NCBI RefSeq assembly: GCF_900120295.1
Contig: NZ_LT635468.1
Span: 186,001 to 250,000 of the forward strand
DNA from: Blautia sp. Marseille-P3201T
GTDB lineage: Bacteria > Bacillota > Clostridia > Lachnospirales > Lachnospiraceae
Direction: 5' to 3'
DNA length: 64,000 bases
Part shown: positions 52,597-62,399 of the stretch, piece by piece
How the letters are laid out: every line of letters starts with the position of its first letter
Numbering within the stretch: position 1 is the stretch's first letter
Notes under the pieces: generated by a model
What the model was told of the DNA's origin: nothing
Seen by the model: the letters and a program-made list of their open reading frames with translations, nothing else
The model's database searches: none
Made by a program: the position numbers and the translations under genes

Positions 52597-52645
52597 CCGG
52601 GTATTTTTTGTAACATTTTACAGTATTTCGGAGAGAAAAATAGAA

Positions 52646-52680
52646 AAAAGTGGCAAATATATAGAATATTCACCACTTTT
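52646..52680 (-). terminator. Terminator after the TrmH-family gene
   Basis: AAAAGTGG (52646-52653) pairs with CCACTTTT (52673-52680). It lies just beyond the stop of the leftward methyltransferase gene, and leftward sequence continues TTCTATTTTTC. Confidence 0.6.
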
Positions 52681-52692
52681 CAAATTTTATAT

Positions 52693-53502
52693 TCAATTTT
52701 TACGGCGCTGCCTGTATGCCTCGTACATCAAAATTCCCGATGCCATAGCAGCATTTAAGGACTCCACTTTTCCCTGCATTGGAATTTTAATCAGGGTATC
52801 TGCGCTCTCTGTGAGCTGCTCGGTAAGACCGTTTCCTTCATTTCCAATAAGAAATGCTGTGCCTTTCGTATAACACTCCTCATCGTAATCATTTCTTCCT
52901 TTTAAATGAGCAGCATAAGTCGTAATTCCCTTTTCTTTTAAAAGAGGAAGCACTTCCTCCTCAATGGAATTTACATAAATAATCGGCATCCTGTAAACAG
53001 AGCCCATAGTGGAACGGATAACCTTCGGATTAAACACATCTACGGAGGTTCTGCTCATAATTACGCCTGTCACTCCTGCCCCTTCTCCGGTTCGTAAAAT
53101 TGTCCCCAGATTTCCCGGGTCCTGTAAATCTTCTAAAATCATCAGCAGGGGATTTTCTTCTCCGCTTAAAATTTCAGAAAGAGTATAATTCTCCATTTTC
53201 ACCAGACAAAGCACTCCCTGAGGTGTTACGGTATCGGATAAATTTTTAAAAATCTTATCGTCCACAAGCTCCACATATTCTGTTTCTTCTATACTAATGC
53301 CTTTCTCCAGAAGGATTTTTTCACATTCCTCCTTCCGGGCAAAAGACTGGGATAAATACACCTTTTGCAGACGGGATTTTGGTACTTCACTGAACATCTT
53401 AATTCCCTCAACCGCAAAAACCTGTTCTTCCCTGCGTACCTTTGCTTTCTTCAATATCTGCTGTACTTTCTTTATCTGTACATTTGACGCACTTGTAATC
53501 AT
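52693..53502 (-). CDS. TrmH/SpoU-family rRNA methyltransferase
   Basis: A 269-residue 2'-O-ribose RNA methyltransferase. The N-terminal substrate-binding domain ends near residue 105. The SPOUT domain shows LEDLQDPGNLGTILRTGEGA, FLIGNEGNGL and MQGKVESLNAAMASGILMYE, the three SpoU motifs with the trefoil-knot SAM site. It is RlmB-like; exact target unknown. It starts 5 bases after pfkA's stop. Confidence 0.9.
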   Translation of the reverse strand: MITSASNVQIKKVQQILKKAKVRREEQVFAVEGIKMFSEVPKSRLQKVYLSQSFARKEECEKILLEKGISIEETEYVELVDDKIFKNLSDTVTPQGVLCLVKMENYTLSEILSGEENPLLMILEDLQDPGNLGTILRTGEGAGVTGVIMSRTSVDVFNPKVIRSTMGSVYRMPIIYVNSIEEEVLPLLKEKGITTYAAHLKGRNDYDEECYTKGTAFLIGNEGNGLTEQLTESADTLIKIPMQGKVESLNAAMASGILMYEAYRQRRKN

Positions 53503-53506
53503 TTTC

Positions 53507-54508
53507 TTACTCGTTATTCTTGCTGTAATTATGAGACAGGGAATAGCTTATCTCGTACTGGTATTCGGAGATACCTTTCTTCATTGCCAGAGCTTCATTG
53601 ATATCCATATCAATGTACTCACCGTCTCTGTAGCAGATAACTCTCTTAGATTTTCCTTCCAGAAGAATATCTACGGCTTTTGCACCCATGATAGATGCAT
53701 AAACTCTATCCTTACATGTTGGTGTACCGCCACGCTGCATGTGACCTAAAATAGTTGCTCTTGTTTCAATACCGGTTGCAGCTTCAATACGTTTTGCCAT
53801 AGCTTCGGAATGTCCGATACCTTCTGCATTAATGATAATATGATGTTTTTTACCTTTTTTACGATTATCAATAATATTATTAATGATTTTCTGTTCATCA
53901 AAATCATACTTTTCAGGAAGCAAAATATCCTCTGCACCATTGGCAATACCGCACCATAAAGCAAGATATCCTGCATTTCTTCCCATTACCTCAATAATAC
54001 TTACACGTTCATGAGAAGTAGAAGTATCACGTACCTTATCAATGGCTTCCATAGCTGTATTTACCGCTGTATCAAAACCGATTGTATACTCTGTACAAGC
54101 GATATCAAGGTCAATTGTTCCCGGAACGCCTACTGCGTTAATTCCCAGATTAGCCAGCTTCTGTGCACCGGCAAAAGAACCGTCACCACCGATAACTACC
54201 AGCCCGTCAATGCCGTGTTTTTTACATACCTCGGCAGCTCTCTTCTGTCCTTCCGGTGTACGCATTTCTGTACAACGGGCAGTATACAGGATTGTACCAC
54301 CTTTTTGAATTGTATCTGAAACGTCTACGGCAGTCATGTCAATGATTTCTTCATTCATCAGACCGCTGTAACCTTTTAAAATTCCCTTCATATTAATACC
54401 ACGGCTTAAGCCTCTTCTGACTACTGCACGAATTGCAGCATTCATTCCCGGCGCATCTCCGCCGCTTGTTAATACACCAATTGTTTTAATTTCTTTATTT
54501 GTAGTCAT
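53507..54508 (-). CDS. pfkA: 6-phosphofructokinase
   Basis: A ~333-residue glycolytic kinase. IGVLTSGGDAPGMNAAIRAV, the ATP-site GGDGSFAGAQKL and the substrate loop EVMGRNAGYLALW are clear. The catalytic segment is PGTIDLDIACTEYTIGFDTA where most bacterial ATP-PFKs have PGTIDND, so an Asn is Leu. GGAGGAAGAAA supports the start at 54508; the frame opens at 54556. The gene lies between dnaE and the rRNA methylase, a common clostridial order (dnaE-pfkA). Confidence 0.94.
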   Translation of the reverse strand: MTTNKEIKTIGVLTSGGDAPGMNAAIRAVVRRGLSRGINMKGILKGYSGLMNEEIIDMTAVDVSDTIQKGGTILYTARCTEMRTPEGQKRAAEVCKKHGIDGLVVIGGDGSFAGAQKLANLGINAVGVPGTIDLDIACTEYTIGFDTAVNTAMEAIDKVRDTSTSHERVSIIEVMGRNAGYLALWCGIANGAEDILLPEKYDFDEQKIINNIIDNRKKGKKHHIIINAEGIGHSEAMAKRIEAATGIETRATILGHMQRGGTPTCKDRVYASIMGAKAVDILLEGKSKRVICYRDGEYIDMDINEALAMKKGISEYQYEISYSLSHNYSKNNE

Positions 54509-54584
54509 TTTCTTCCTCCATACTGTTGGCAGACCCTTGTTTCTTATTTTGTACATTTAATCGTTTTTTATTCTAATCTATTTT

Positions 54585-57500
54585 CTACTGTTTTTCAATA
54601 CTCTTTTCGACAACTTTTACATTGTCTTTTCCATACTTTTCGTACAGTCTGGCCAATAAGTCCCGACTAATGCAGATACTCTTGGATGCCCCCATCCTTT
54701 TTATTGCTTTTGGTGACTTAATATAAATCACTACACTGTCCTTTCCATCTGCTTCTTTTAAGTCTTCATACAGCTCCTCTTCGCGGGAAAGAAAACTTTC
54801 CTTTGTTTCAAACTGCAGCCACAATTCTCTTGGAACATCTTCAAAAGAATAAATCCTTTCACAGATTATCTTGCTTGCTTTTTCCTCCTCAACAGAAACT
54901 CGTCCCTTGATAAATACTTTTTCATCAATTTCCATGAGTTTCACATTTTTTTCATAATCACGAGGGAAAATCACAACCTCCACGGTCCCCAGTAAATCTT
55001 CTAATGTAAGAAATGCCATCACTTTATTCGTTTTTGTATACTTAATGGTCTTTTCCGTAATCATTCCACCTACAATCACCTGCTGTCCGTCTCGCACCTT
55101 AGGCTGTCCATTTTCCTCATCCGGAAGAAAATCCGTAGTTACTGCTGATATATTCTTTCTCCAGCAGGTTTCATACTCTTCCAGTGGATGACCGCTGATA
55201 TAAATTCCCAGTACTTCCTTTTCAAATGCCAGTTTTGCCTCTTTCGGATATTCCTCCACATCCGGCATACGAATTTCATAGGCTGTTTTTTCTTCCTCAG
55301 GCACTAAATCAAACAAACTCATCTGTCCGGCCATCATATTTTTCTTTTCCTGCACTACAGAGTCCAAAATCTGAGCATACACCATCATTTTCTGACGGCG
55401 GTTTCCGGGAAGTTCATCAAAAGCTCCTGCTTTAATAAAGTTTTCAATTGCCTTCTTGTTGACATCCTTTCCCGTCATTCTCTCAATAAAATCTCTAAGA
55501 CTTGTAAAACTTCCCCGCTGGTTTCTCTCCGCCACAATCGCTTCAATTACCGGCTTTCCAATGCTTTTAATGGCAGAAAGGCCATAACGTATCCCTCCTC
55601 CATCCACGGAAAAGGTACTGTCACCTTTGTTAATATCAGGCGGCAGAATATCAATCCCCATTTTACGGCTGGATAAAATATACCCCGCAACTTTCGGCGG
55701 ATTATCAATGACAGAAGTCATCAATGCCGCCATAAATTCCACAGGAAAATGACACTTCAAATACGCAGTCTGATATGCCACTACTGCATAAGCTGCCGCA
55801 TGGGATTTATTAAAGGCATACTTGGCAAAATCCATCATCTGCTCATAGATTTTATTTGCAACTTCTTCTGAAATCCCTCTGTTAATACAGCCGGGAACAC
55901 CTTCTTCTTCATTTCCGTAAACGAAATTTTGACGCTCCTTTTCCATTACCGCAGCCTTTTTCTTACTCATGGCACGGCGCACCAAATCGCTTCGTCCCAA
56001 AGTATATCCGCCTAAGGAACGCACAATCTGCATAACCTGCTCCTGATACACAATACAGCCATAAGTGGCGCTCAAAATCGGCTCCAGCTGCGGACAAAGG
56101 AAATGAATGCTGTCAGGATTATTCTTTCCTTCTATATATTGAGGAATAAAGTCCATTGGACCGGGACGATACAGCGATATTCCCGCAATAACGTCCTCCA
56201 GACTCTCCGGCTTCAATTCCTTCATAAAGCTTGTCATTCCTGCACTTTCCAGCTGGAAAACGCCCTCTGTCTTACCTGCTCCCAGCATATCGTAGACCGC
56301 TTTATCATTGTAATCCACATGGTCCATGTCAAGAGAAATCCCTTTGTTTTTCTCAATCAGCTTCACTGCCTTTTGAATAACTGTAAGAGTACGAAGTCCC
56401 AAAAAGTCCATTTTCAGAAGCCCCAGCTCTTCTAAAGTGGTCATGGTAAACTGTGTAACAATAGAACCGTCTGAAGCCCTTGCAAGGGGAACATATTCGT
56501 CTACGGATTTCTGACTGATTACCACCCCTGCTGCGTGCATGGAAGTATGACGAGGCAAACCTTCCAGACGGCGGCTCATATCAATAAGCTTTTTCACCGT
56601 TTCATCCGTAGTATACAAATTTTTCAATTCCGGGTTCATTTTTAAAGCTTTATCGATGGTGATATTTAATTCCTCCGGTATCATCTTGGCAATGGCATCA
56701 CACTGCGCATAAGGCAGATCCATAACTCTTCCAACATCACGTATTACGCCTCGTGCTGCCATAGTACCAAAGGTAACAATTTGAACCACCCTGTCTTTTC
56801 CATATTTTTCCACCACATAATCAATAACTTCCTGTCTTCTTTCAAAACAGAAATCCACGTCAATATCCGGCATGGAAACACGTTCCGGATTTAAAAAACG
56901 CTCAAAGAGAAGGTTATACTTAATAGGGTCTAACTTGGTAATTCCCAAAGTATAGGAAACAAGGCTTCCTGCCGCAGAACCACGCCCCGGTCCTACCATA
57001 ATGTCATGATCTCTTGCAAATCGAATAAAATCCCACACAATCAGGAAATAATCCACATAACCCATGGTTTTAATAACGCCCAGCTCATATTCCAGACGTT
57101 TTTCCAATTCTGTTAAGTCTCCGGTATATCGCTCCTTCAAACCGTCATAACACAGCTTATTTAAGTATTCCCATGAAGTATAAGGCGCAGGCACATCAAA
57201 TTTCGGCAGCTTTGTCACCCCAAACTCAATCTCCACTTCACAACGGTCTGCAATTTTCTGGGTATTTTCCAGCGCCTCAGGAATATAAGGAAACAACTCT
57301 GCCATTTCCTCCGGGGATTTCACATAATATTGTCCCCCTTCATAGCGCATACGGTTTTCATCACTTAAAAGCTTTCTGGTCTGTACGCACAACAGAATAT
57401 CATGGGCTTCCGCATCTGTGTCGTATGTGTAATGCACATCATTGGTGGCAACCAGCCCAATGCCCGTTTCCTGACTCATTCTCAAAAGCTGCTGATTAAC

Positions 57501-58055
57501 TCTTTGCTGCTGGGGAATTCCGTGGTCCTGAAGTTCCAGAAAAAAGTTTCCCTTTCCGAAAATTTCCTCATATCGCAGAGCAGCGCTTTTCGCTTCTTCG
57601 TACATGCCTCTTGTAATGTTTTTTGCAACTTCTCCTGCAAGGCAAGCGCTTAATGCAATAATTCCTTCATGATACTCCTGTAAAAGCTCCATATCCACTC
57701 GCGGCTTATAATAAAAACCATCCACAAAAGCTTTTGACACAATTTTCATAAGGTTTTCATATCCATGATTATTCTCAGCCAGAAGAACCAGATGGTAATA
57801 TCTGTCCTCTGCCTGTCCTATTTCCCTGTCAAAGCGAGAACCGGGGGCAACATATACCTCACAGCCCAAAATCGGTTTAATTCCCGCTGCTTTTGCTGCC
57901 CTATAAAAATCAATGCAGCCAAACATGACTCCATGGTCTGTTATGGCCGCACTGTTCATTCCCAGTTCTTTTACTCTGGCTACATATTCATTTATCTTAT
58001 TTGAACCGTCTAAAAGACTGTACTCTGTATGTACATGTAAATGAGTAAAATTCAC
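54585..58055 (-). CDS. dnaE: DNA polymerase III alpha subunit DnaE
   Basis: A 1156-residue replicative polymerase. The N-terminal PHP domain begins FTHLHVHTEYSLLDGSNK. The Pol III palm has VGPGRGSAAGSLVSYTLG and MPDIDVDFCFERRQEVIDY with the catalytic Asp residues. A helix-hairpin-helix and an OB-fold (VRDGQQVIVGGMITEKTIK) follow. This is the DnaE1-like form without an embedded exonuclease; Firmicutes usually also encode PolC. It is read toward pfkA with 76 bases between. Confidence 0.96.
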   Translation of the reverse strand: MNFTHLHVHTEYSLLDGSNKINEYVARVKELGMNSAAITDHGVMFGCIDFYRAAKAAGIKPILGCEVYVAPGSRFDREIGQAEDRYYHLVLLAENNHGYENLMKIVSKAFVDGFYYKPRVDMELLQEYHEGIIALSACLAGEVAKNITRGMYEEAKSAALRYEEIFGKGNFFLELQDHGIPQQQRVNQQLLRMSQETGIGLVATNDVHYTYDTDAEAHDILLCVQTRKLLSDENRMRYEGGQYYVKSPEEMAELFPYIPEALENTQKIADRCEVEIEFGVTKLPKFDVPAPYTSWEYLNKLCYDGLKERYTGDLTELEKRLEYELGVIKTMGYVDYFLIVWDFIRFARDHDIMVGPGRGSAAGSLVSYTLGITKLDPIKYNLLFERFLNPERVSMPDIDVDFCFERRQEVIDYVVEKYGKDRVVQIVTFGTMAARGVIRDVGRVMDLPYAQCDAIAKMIPEELNITIDKALKMNPELKNLYTTDETVKKLIDMSRRLEGLPRHTSMHAAGVVISQKSVDEYVPLARASDGSIVTQFTMTTLEELGLLKMDFLGLRTLTVIQKAVKLIEKNKGISLDMDHVDYNDKAVYDMLGAGKTEGVFQLESAGMTSFMKELKPESLEDVIAGISLYRPGPMDFIPQYIEGKNNPDSIHFLCPQLEPILSATYGCIVYQEQVMQIVRSLGGYTLGRSDLVRRAMSKKKAAVMEKERQNFVYGNEEEGVPGCINRGISEEVANKIYEQMMDFAKYAFNKSHAAAYAVVAYQTAYLKCHFPVEFMAALMTSVIDNPPKVAGYILSSRKMGIDILPPDINKGDSTFSVDGGGIRYGLSAIKSIGKPVIEAIVAERNQRGSFTSLRDFIERMTGKDVNKKAIENFIKAGAFDELPGNRRQKMMVYAQILDSVVQEKKNMMAGQMSLFDLVPEEEKTAYEIRMPDVEEYPKEAKLAFEKEVLGIYISGHPLEEYETCWRKNISAVTTDFLPDEENGQPKVRDGQQVIVGGMITEKTIKYTKTNKVMAFLTLEDLLGTVEVVIFPRDYEKNVKLMEIDEKVFIKGRVSVEEEKASKIICERIYSFEDVPRELWLQFETKESFLSREEELYEDLKEADGKDSVVIYIKSPKAIKRMGASKSICISRDLLARLYEKYGKDNVKVVEKSIEKQ

Positions 58056-58067
58056 TGTATCTCTCCT

Positions 58068-58661
58068 TTATTCGTCTTGCTTTTCCTTGCGAAGCAGAAC
58101 ATTAAACCAACGATTACTCTTATCCGTTCTGACATCACTGGTTTTCCATATATCCAATACTTTTATATTCGAAAAAGAGTCCAAAAGATCATTAAGAGCC
58201 TCTCTGTCATAGTCATAGAAATATCTGCCATTGTAGTTACCGTTTCGGTCTCCCTTTTGAACAGAAAAATACAAAATCCCATCATCCTTTAATGCTCTCA
58301 GGATTTTCGCCATAATATCCTTCACTCTATCCGGTGAAAAATGCCCTAAAATAGCACAGGCCCAAATCCCGTGAAAAACATCTTCAAATTCCATATCCTC
58401 CACTCTAAGATGAAGCACTTCTTTTCCAGTATGAATGCTTGCCAGTTCACACATTTTTTCAGAACCATCTATAGCAGTAACGACACAGCCTTCTTCTTCA
58501 AGGCATACTGTATCTCTCCCCGATCCACAACCTAAATCAAGAACATCTGCACTCTCCGGAAGCAATTCAACAAAACGTTTAATTTGCTCCTCCATGCCAA
58601 ATTCTACTGTTTCTTCATAATAAGGTACTGCGTACCGGTCATAATAATCTATCGAGTCCAC
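58068..58661 (-). CDS. Class I SAM-dependent methyltransferase
   Basis: A 197-residue methyltransferase. The SAM-binding motif is VLDLGCGSGRDTVCLEEEG, with the acidic VTAIDGSEKM motif after the next strand. ACAILGHFSPDRVKDIMAKI and the DGILYFSVQKGDRNG strand complete the Rossmann fold. It resembles small tellurite-resistance-like (TehB) or methyltransferase_11/25 members; the substrate is unknown. It lies 12 bases before dnaE. Confidence 0.85.
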   Translation of the reverse strand: MDSIDYYDRYAVPYYEETVEFGMEEQIKRFVELLPESADVLDLGCGSGRDTVCLEEEGCVVTAIDGSEKMCELASIHTGKEVLHLRVEDMEFEDVFHGIWACAILGHFSPDRVKDIMAKILRALKDDGILYFSVQKGDRNGNYNGRYFYDYDREALNDLLDSFSNIKVLDIWKTSDVRTDKSNRWFNVLLRKEKQDE

Positions 58662-58721
58662 TTATTTTCCTCCTTCTGGACATTTACAATTATACTTTAC
58701 TTAAACATTTTACAATTATAC

Positions 58722-58979
58722 CACGTGCGCAGAAAAGGAAGCACCCGATAGGGTATTTACTTTTCAAGCCGTGGCTTGCCGGTATAATCCGACGCCTCGT
58801 GGCGGCAAGCCGATTTTATCGGCTTGGTTTGCACATCGTGCAAACATTACCACGTACGCAGGCGAGGAAGCGCTCGTTAGAGCATTTTCTCGACAAGTCG
58901 TGGCTTGCCGGTATAATCCGACACCTTGTGGCGGCAAGCCGATTTTATCGGCTTGGTTTGCACATCGTGCAAACATTAT
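58722..58979. repeat. Tandem duplication of a 129-bp palindromic unit
   Basis: Two adjacent copies of a 129-bp unit (58722-58850 and 58851-58979) differ at about 20 positions, mostly in the first third. Each contains GGCAAGCCGATTTTATCGGC, TTTGCACATCGTGCAAA and GCTTGCCGG/GGCGGCAAGC dyads, so the RNA or DNA could fold strongly. The unit lies between convergently-terminated cvfB and the methyltransferase gene. It looks like a dispersed intergenic repeat. Confidence 0.75.
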
Positions 58980-59006
58980 ACCATAATCTTTCCCATTGGA
59001 AAAGTC

Positions 59007-59846
59007 TTACCGTATAGAAATTTTCCCATTTTTTATTTCGATTTTATTCTCTTTTAACAGATGCCCCACTGCACGCTTAAAAGCATTTTTACTGAGTCCA
59101 AATTCTCTTTGAATAATCTTCGGGTCTGCCTTATCGTCAAAAGGCAGTTCCCCGTCAAATTCCTGAATGATTTCATAAACACTTTCTGCATCTTCATAAA
59201 TCTGCATATACGCTTTCTTCTTAGCGCTCAGTGTCAGTTTTCCGTCTTCACGTACCGCTGTCACACGACAGGTCAGCTCATCTCCCGGTTTATAATTCCC
59301 CTGTGCTTCCTGTCTTGGTATCATGGCAGAATATTTATCATCCACAGCCACAAAAACACCGAAATTATCGCTGATTTCATAAACAACACCGGTTACTGTA
59401 TCGCCCTCTCCATAAGGTGAGTCTGTTCTTAAATAATGATACACCTTCATGGTAGCACAAAGACGGCTGCTCTTATCAATATACAATGCCACCAGAACTT
59501 CTTCGTTTTCATGGAGCTTTTTTGTCTGCTGTTTATATGGAAGGAAAAGGTCTTTTTCCAAGCCCCAGTCTAAAAATGCTCCTATTCTTGTCACCTGTGC
59601 TACACGGAGCACTGCAATTTCTCCCAAAGTAATTTTCGGCTCTCTCACAGTGGCAATCAAACGGTCTGATGAGTCCTTGTAAATAAATACAGAAATCTTA
59701 TCGCCCTTCTGTGTTCCTTCCGGAACCTGTTTTTTCGGCAGAAGAACAGTTTCCTTCTCCCCTGCATTTTCTGTTTCACCTAAATAAACACCGAAATCTA
59801 CCAGTTTTGCAACTGTCAGCTCCTGTTTTTTTCCTAATTCTATCAT
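59007..59846 (-). CDS. cvfB: S1-domain RNA-binding protein, CvfB family
   Basis: A 279-residue protein with several S1 OB-folds: VAKLVDFGVYLGETENAGEK, LRVAQVTRIGAFLDWGLEK and VVYEISDNFGVFVAVDDKYS. The C-terminal winged-helix reads IIQREFGLSKNAFKRAVGHL. This matches the CvfB (conserved virulence factor B) family, RNA-binding proteins in Firmicutes. The ATG at 59846 follows AGAGGAGAATTT. Confidence 0.9.
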   Translation of the reverse strand: MIELGKKQELTVAKLVDFGVYLGETENAGEKETVLLPKKQVPEGTQKGDKISVFIYKDSSDRLIATVREPKITLGEIAVLRVAQVTRIGAFLDWGLEKDLFLPYKQQTKKLHENEEVLVALYIDKSSRLCATMKVYHYLRTDSPYGEGDTVTGVVYEISDNFGVFVAVDDKYSAMIPRQEAQGNYKPGDELTCRVTAVREDGKLTLSAKKKAYMQIYEDAESVYEIIQEFDGELPFDDKADPKIIQREFGLSKNAFKRAVGHLLKENKIEIKNGKISIR

Positions 59847-59926
59847 AAATTCTCCTCTATATTTCTCTTAACTGATTGCTGTATTTCAAGCATATCATAG
59901 AACATTTCTTTACACAATAAATTTAT

Positions 59927-60637
59927 CTACCGAAACTCCACAATCGCATAAGTTTCTCCATCGGGACTGTCCAGACCCACTGTGTAAATTCCGTTTTCTT
60001 CGTCTTCATGTACCTTCGGTATTATCACACTGTCCAAAACTGCCTGACTTTTGTATTCTGCCCGCATTTGTTTTACTGCAAAATCTGCCGGAATATATTC
60101 CTGCGCCATCAGCACATATTGACCATTGTTTACATGATGATTGGTGTCCAGATGATGTGCTTTCACCTGAAATGAAGGAAATTCTTTGTATTCCTTTGGC
60201 ATCCTTATCTTTCTGGGTGCATATTCCATATCCAGCTTTTCCTCTAACACATAAGCTTTAATCTGAGTTTCATCCACATTCACCGGATGACCTGTATTCA
60301 AATCCAGAAGTGTCCATAGAGCATTCGCATAGGCTACTTTATTGCCATTTTCATCCTCCATGGCAAAATTTCTTTTTCCCAGAAAATGCTTAAACTCATA
60401 AGGCCACGTAGATATTGTAACTTTTTCGCAAAGCTTAGGATAACGTTCCACCACAATCTGCCATGCGGAAAGCACCCATACCTGATGTCTCTCTTCCAGA
60501 AATTTCATACCAACACCGATATCCTCTGATTGAAATGTACTGCAATCCTGAAAATAATTGATAATTCCATTTAAGGTAAGACATTTATTCTCCCCTGTCT
60601 CGCTGAAACGTATTCTGCTGTCAAAAGAATATTTCAT
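59927..60637 (-). CDS. Acyl-ACP thioesterase
   Basis: A ~236-residue double hot-dog enzyme that releases free fatty acids from acyl carrier protein. The N-terminal half begins YSFDSRIRFSETGENKCLTL and contains GIGVGMKFLE-like GVGMKFLEERHQVWVLSAW; the active-site region is HHLDTNHHVNNGQYVLMA (DxNxHVNN). GGGGGAT lies 8 bases before ATG at 60637, preferred over 60643. It is a standalone gene after the tRNA. Confidence 0.88.
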   Translation of the reverse strand: MKYSFDSRIRFSETGENKCLTLNGIINYFQDCSTFQSEDIGVGMKFLEERHQVWVLSAWQIVVERYPKLCEKVTISTWPYEFKHFLGKRNFAMEDENGNKVAYANALWTLLDLNTGHPVNVDETQIKAYVLEEKLDMEYAPRKIRMPKEYKEFPSFQVKAHHLDTNHHVNNGQYVLMAQEYIPADFAVKQMRAEYKSQAVLDSVIIPKVHEDEENGIYTVGLDSPDGETYAIVEFR

Positions 60638-60677
60638 AATCATTATCCCCCTATTCTTTTCTATGAAACAAAAAAAT

Positions 60678-60700
60678 ATCCCAGACGCTTTGTCTGGGAT
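60678..60700 (-). terminator. Terminator after tRNA-Gln
   Basis: ATCCCAGAC (60678-60686) pairs with GTCTGGGAT (60692-60700); the leftward strand continues ATTTTTTTG. Confidence 0.85.
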
Positions 60701-60706
60701 TAAAAG

Positions 60707-60778
60707 CTGGGCTACAAGGATTCGAACCTTGAAATGACGGAGTCAGAGTCCGTTGCCTTACCATTTGGCGATAGCCCA
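60707..60778 (-). tRNA. tRNA-Gln (CTG anticodon)
   Basis: A 72-nt cloverleaf on the minus strand. The acceptor stem is TGGGCTA/TAGCCCA with a G discriminator. The D arm is GCC/GGC; the anticodon stem ACGGA/TCCGT encloses the loop CTCTGAC, giving anticodon CUG. The T arm is CAAGG-TTCGAAT-CCTTG. No CCA is encoded. A terminator follows. Confidence 0.93.
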
Positions 60779-60965
60779 ATGTTTTTTGTTGTGCCTCACA
60801 ACAAAATATATTATATATCATTGTTTTTAAAAATGCAAGTACTTTTTTAAAATTTTTTTTATTTTTTTCAAATTACTTTTTAGAGCATATTTTAGGGGGA
60901 TTTTAAAATAGAATTCCTCTGCTTTTCCTGAAATTTTACCTGAAATGGTATTGAAATGTTTTGAT

Positions 60966-61003
60966 TACCTGCAAACCCCATAAGCACTAAAGATTTGCAG
61001 GTA
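60966..61003 (-). terminator. Terminator after the Rpn-family pseudogene
   Basis: TACCTGCAAA (60966-60975) pairs with TTTGCAGGTA (60994-61003). It lies 28 bases past the end of the leftward frame. Confidence 0.65.
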
Positions 61004-61030
61004 TTTCAGATTTGATTTTACTTCTAAATA

Positions 61031-61873
61031 TTACATCTTAGAAATGAATTCATCCAGTGATTGAGCCGTTAATGCTGTCTGCATCCAAGCTTTAAGCCTT
61101 TCTATATCCTGTTGCTGATGCAGAGTTTCCAGAAGACTATTGGGTAATCGTCCAAGTCTGCTTAAAGTCATCTCAAGCATCTCCTTTGCCATTTTTAGTT
61201 GTCCTTCTCTACGTTCATCTTCCAGCAATAGTTCTAAAAGCATAAATCTTTCCTCCATTTCTCTGCTCTCCCTGATATGGGTGACTGATTTCTGCACTTA
61301 CCTTACATAATCATCTTGAAAATCCTTCTGACTTTCTTTTAAGTCTGCATGTACAAATTCCAGAAAAGAAACCAATTCCTTTGGTACGTCTTTTGAATTC
61401 TCTCCATGAGTATTTAAAAACACAATACAACGTCCATCCTTTAAAAGAATATTTTCCGCTTCCCTGCAAGTTATCTGAAACGTATAACGATATTTTCCTG
61501 CACCAAAAGGGTCAAAATCACAGAGAAAAATTACATAGCTGTCGGGAAGCTCTGCATAGTTACATCCCTTGACTAAAATATCCATATCCATGTGACTTTG
61601 GTAGTAACGGCTTCTGCGCCCCAATGCCGGTTGCTTTAGTACCTGCATTTCTACATTATAGCGGGTATTTTTCTCATCTTTTGCATAAACATCTAAACGA
61701 ACACCTTTATACTCCGGATGATAAACAATACTTTTCTCTGTACTGATTTCCACATGGTCAATTTTTATAGGAAGAACACGTTCCAAAAAGCCTTTGCAGT
61801 TTTCTTCATCTGACATCACTGCTGCAAACATAAAATTATTTTTAATTGTAAGGTTCTTTAATAATGTATCCAT
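61031..61873 (-). pseudogene. Rpn-family PD-(D/E)XK nuclease, split by an in-frame stop
   Basis: The upstream part (61298-61873, 191 residues) begins MDTLLKNLTIKNNFMFAAVM and has the nuclease core GVRLDVYAKDEKNTRYNVEMQ, then YYQSHMDMDILVKGCNYAEL. It stops at a TAA after DDYVR. The next 88 residues (QKSVTHIRESREMEERFMLL onward) continue in the same frame without a gap, giving the normal ~280-residue Rpn (recombination-promoting nuclease/PDDEXK_2) protein. A single base change to TAA is the simplest cause. The nuclease core itself is whole, so a shortened enzyme could still act. Confidence 0.82.
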
Positions 61874-62399
61874 ACTTTTTCCTCCATCTTACAGAGGAAT
61901 TCTATAACATATAGTATAGCAAAGAAAAAAACAAGTTTCCAGACATTTTCCTTCTTGGACAGGGCATAAAAAGTTCTCTATTTATTTCCCCTTTCTTCAC
62001 AGAATGTTCATTGACTTTTTAAGCGCAAAAAGAGTAAACTATTAGCTACATACTCTATATTTCATCCCAACACATCCATTCTCCTATTCTTGTCCTTTAC
62101 TTACAAAACACTAATCCTTATCTGCATTTCATCACATAACATGCTTTAAAATCCGCAATCATCAGCTTAATATCTCTTACATTTCCCTCTTTAATTCCTT
62201 TCAGCTTTATTTCTTCCATTAACGTATAGCTATCTTCTCAGATACACACTCAGTATTCCAACAGCAAATGATTAGTCCTATTTTCGCAGTTTTTTCGAGT
62301 ATAGTGATGTTTTGAAAGCCATGTTTGAGTGCATCTGCATAAGATACAAAAAGCCACAATACCGCTCCCCCACAGCATCATGGCTTTCTGACTTTTTCT
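61874..62399. other. Intergenic region without a clear gene
   Basis: This 526-bp AT-rich stretch holds no convincing gene. A 33-codon leftward frame at 62118-62219 (MEEIKLKGIKEGNVRD and on) has no ribosome site or recognised family. A likely terminator of the MATE gene lies at about 62338-62390, with AAGCCA/TGGCTT and a T-rich end. Confidence 0.5.

Noticed and set aside
58764-59017. Frames of about 70 codons on both strands within the tandem repeat
   Set aside because: They read through palindromic duplicated DNA, repeat themselves and have no ribosome site.
62118-62219. A 33-codon leftward frame in the gap before the MATE gene
   Set aside because: No ribosome site and no recognisable family; likely chance or an unidentifiable relic.
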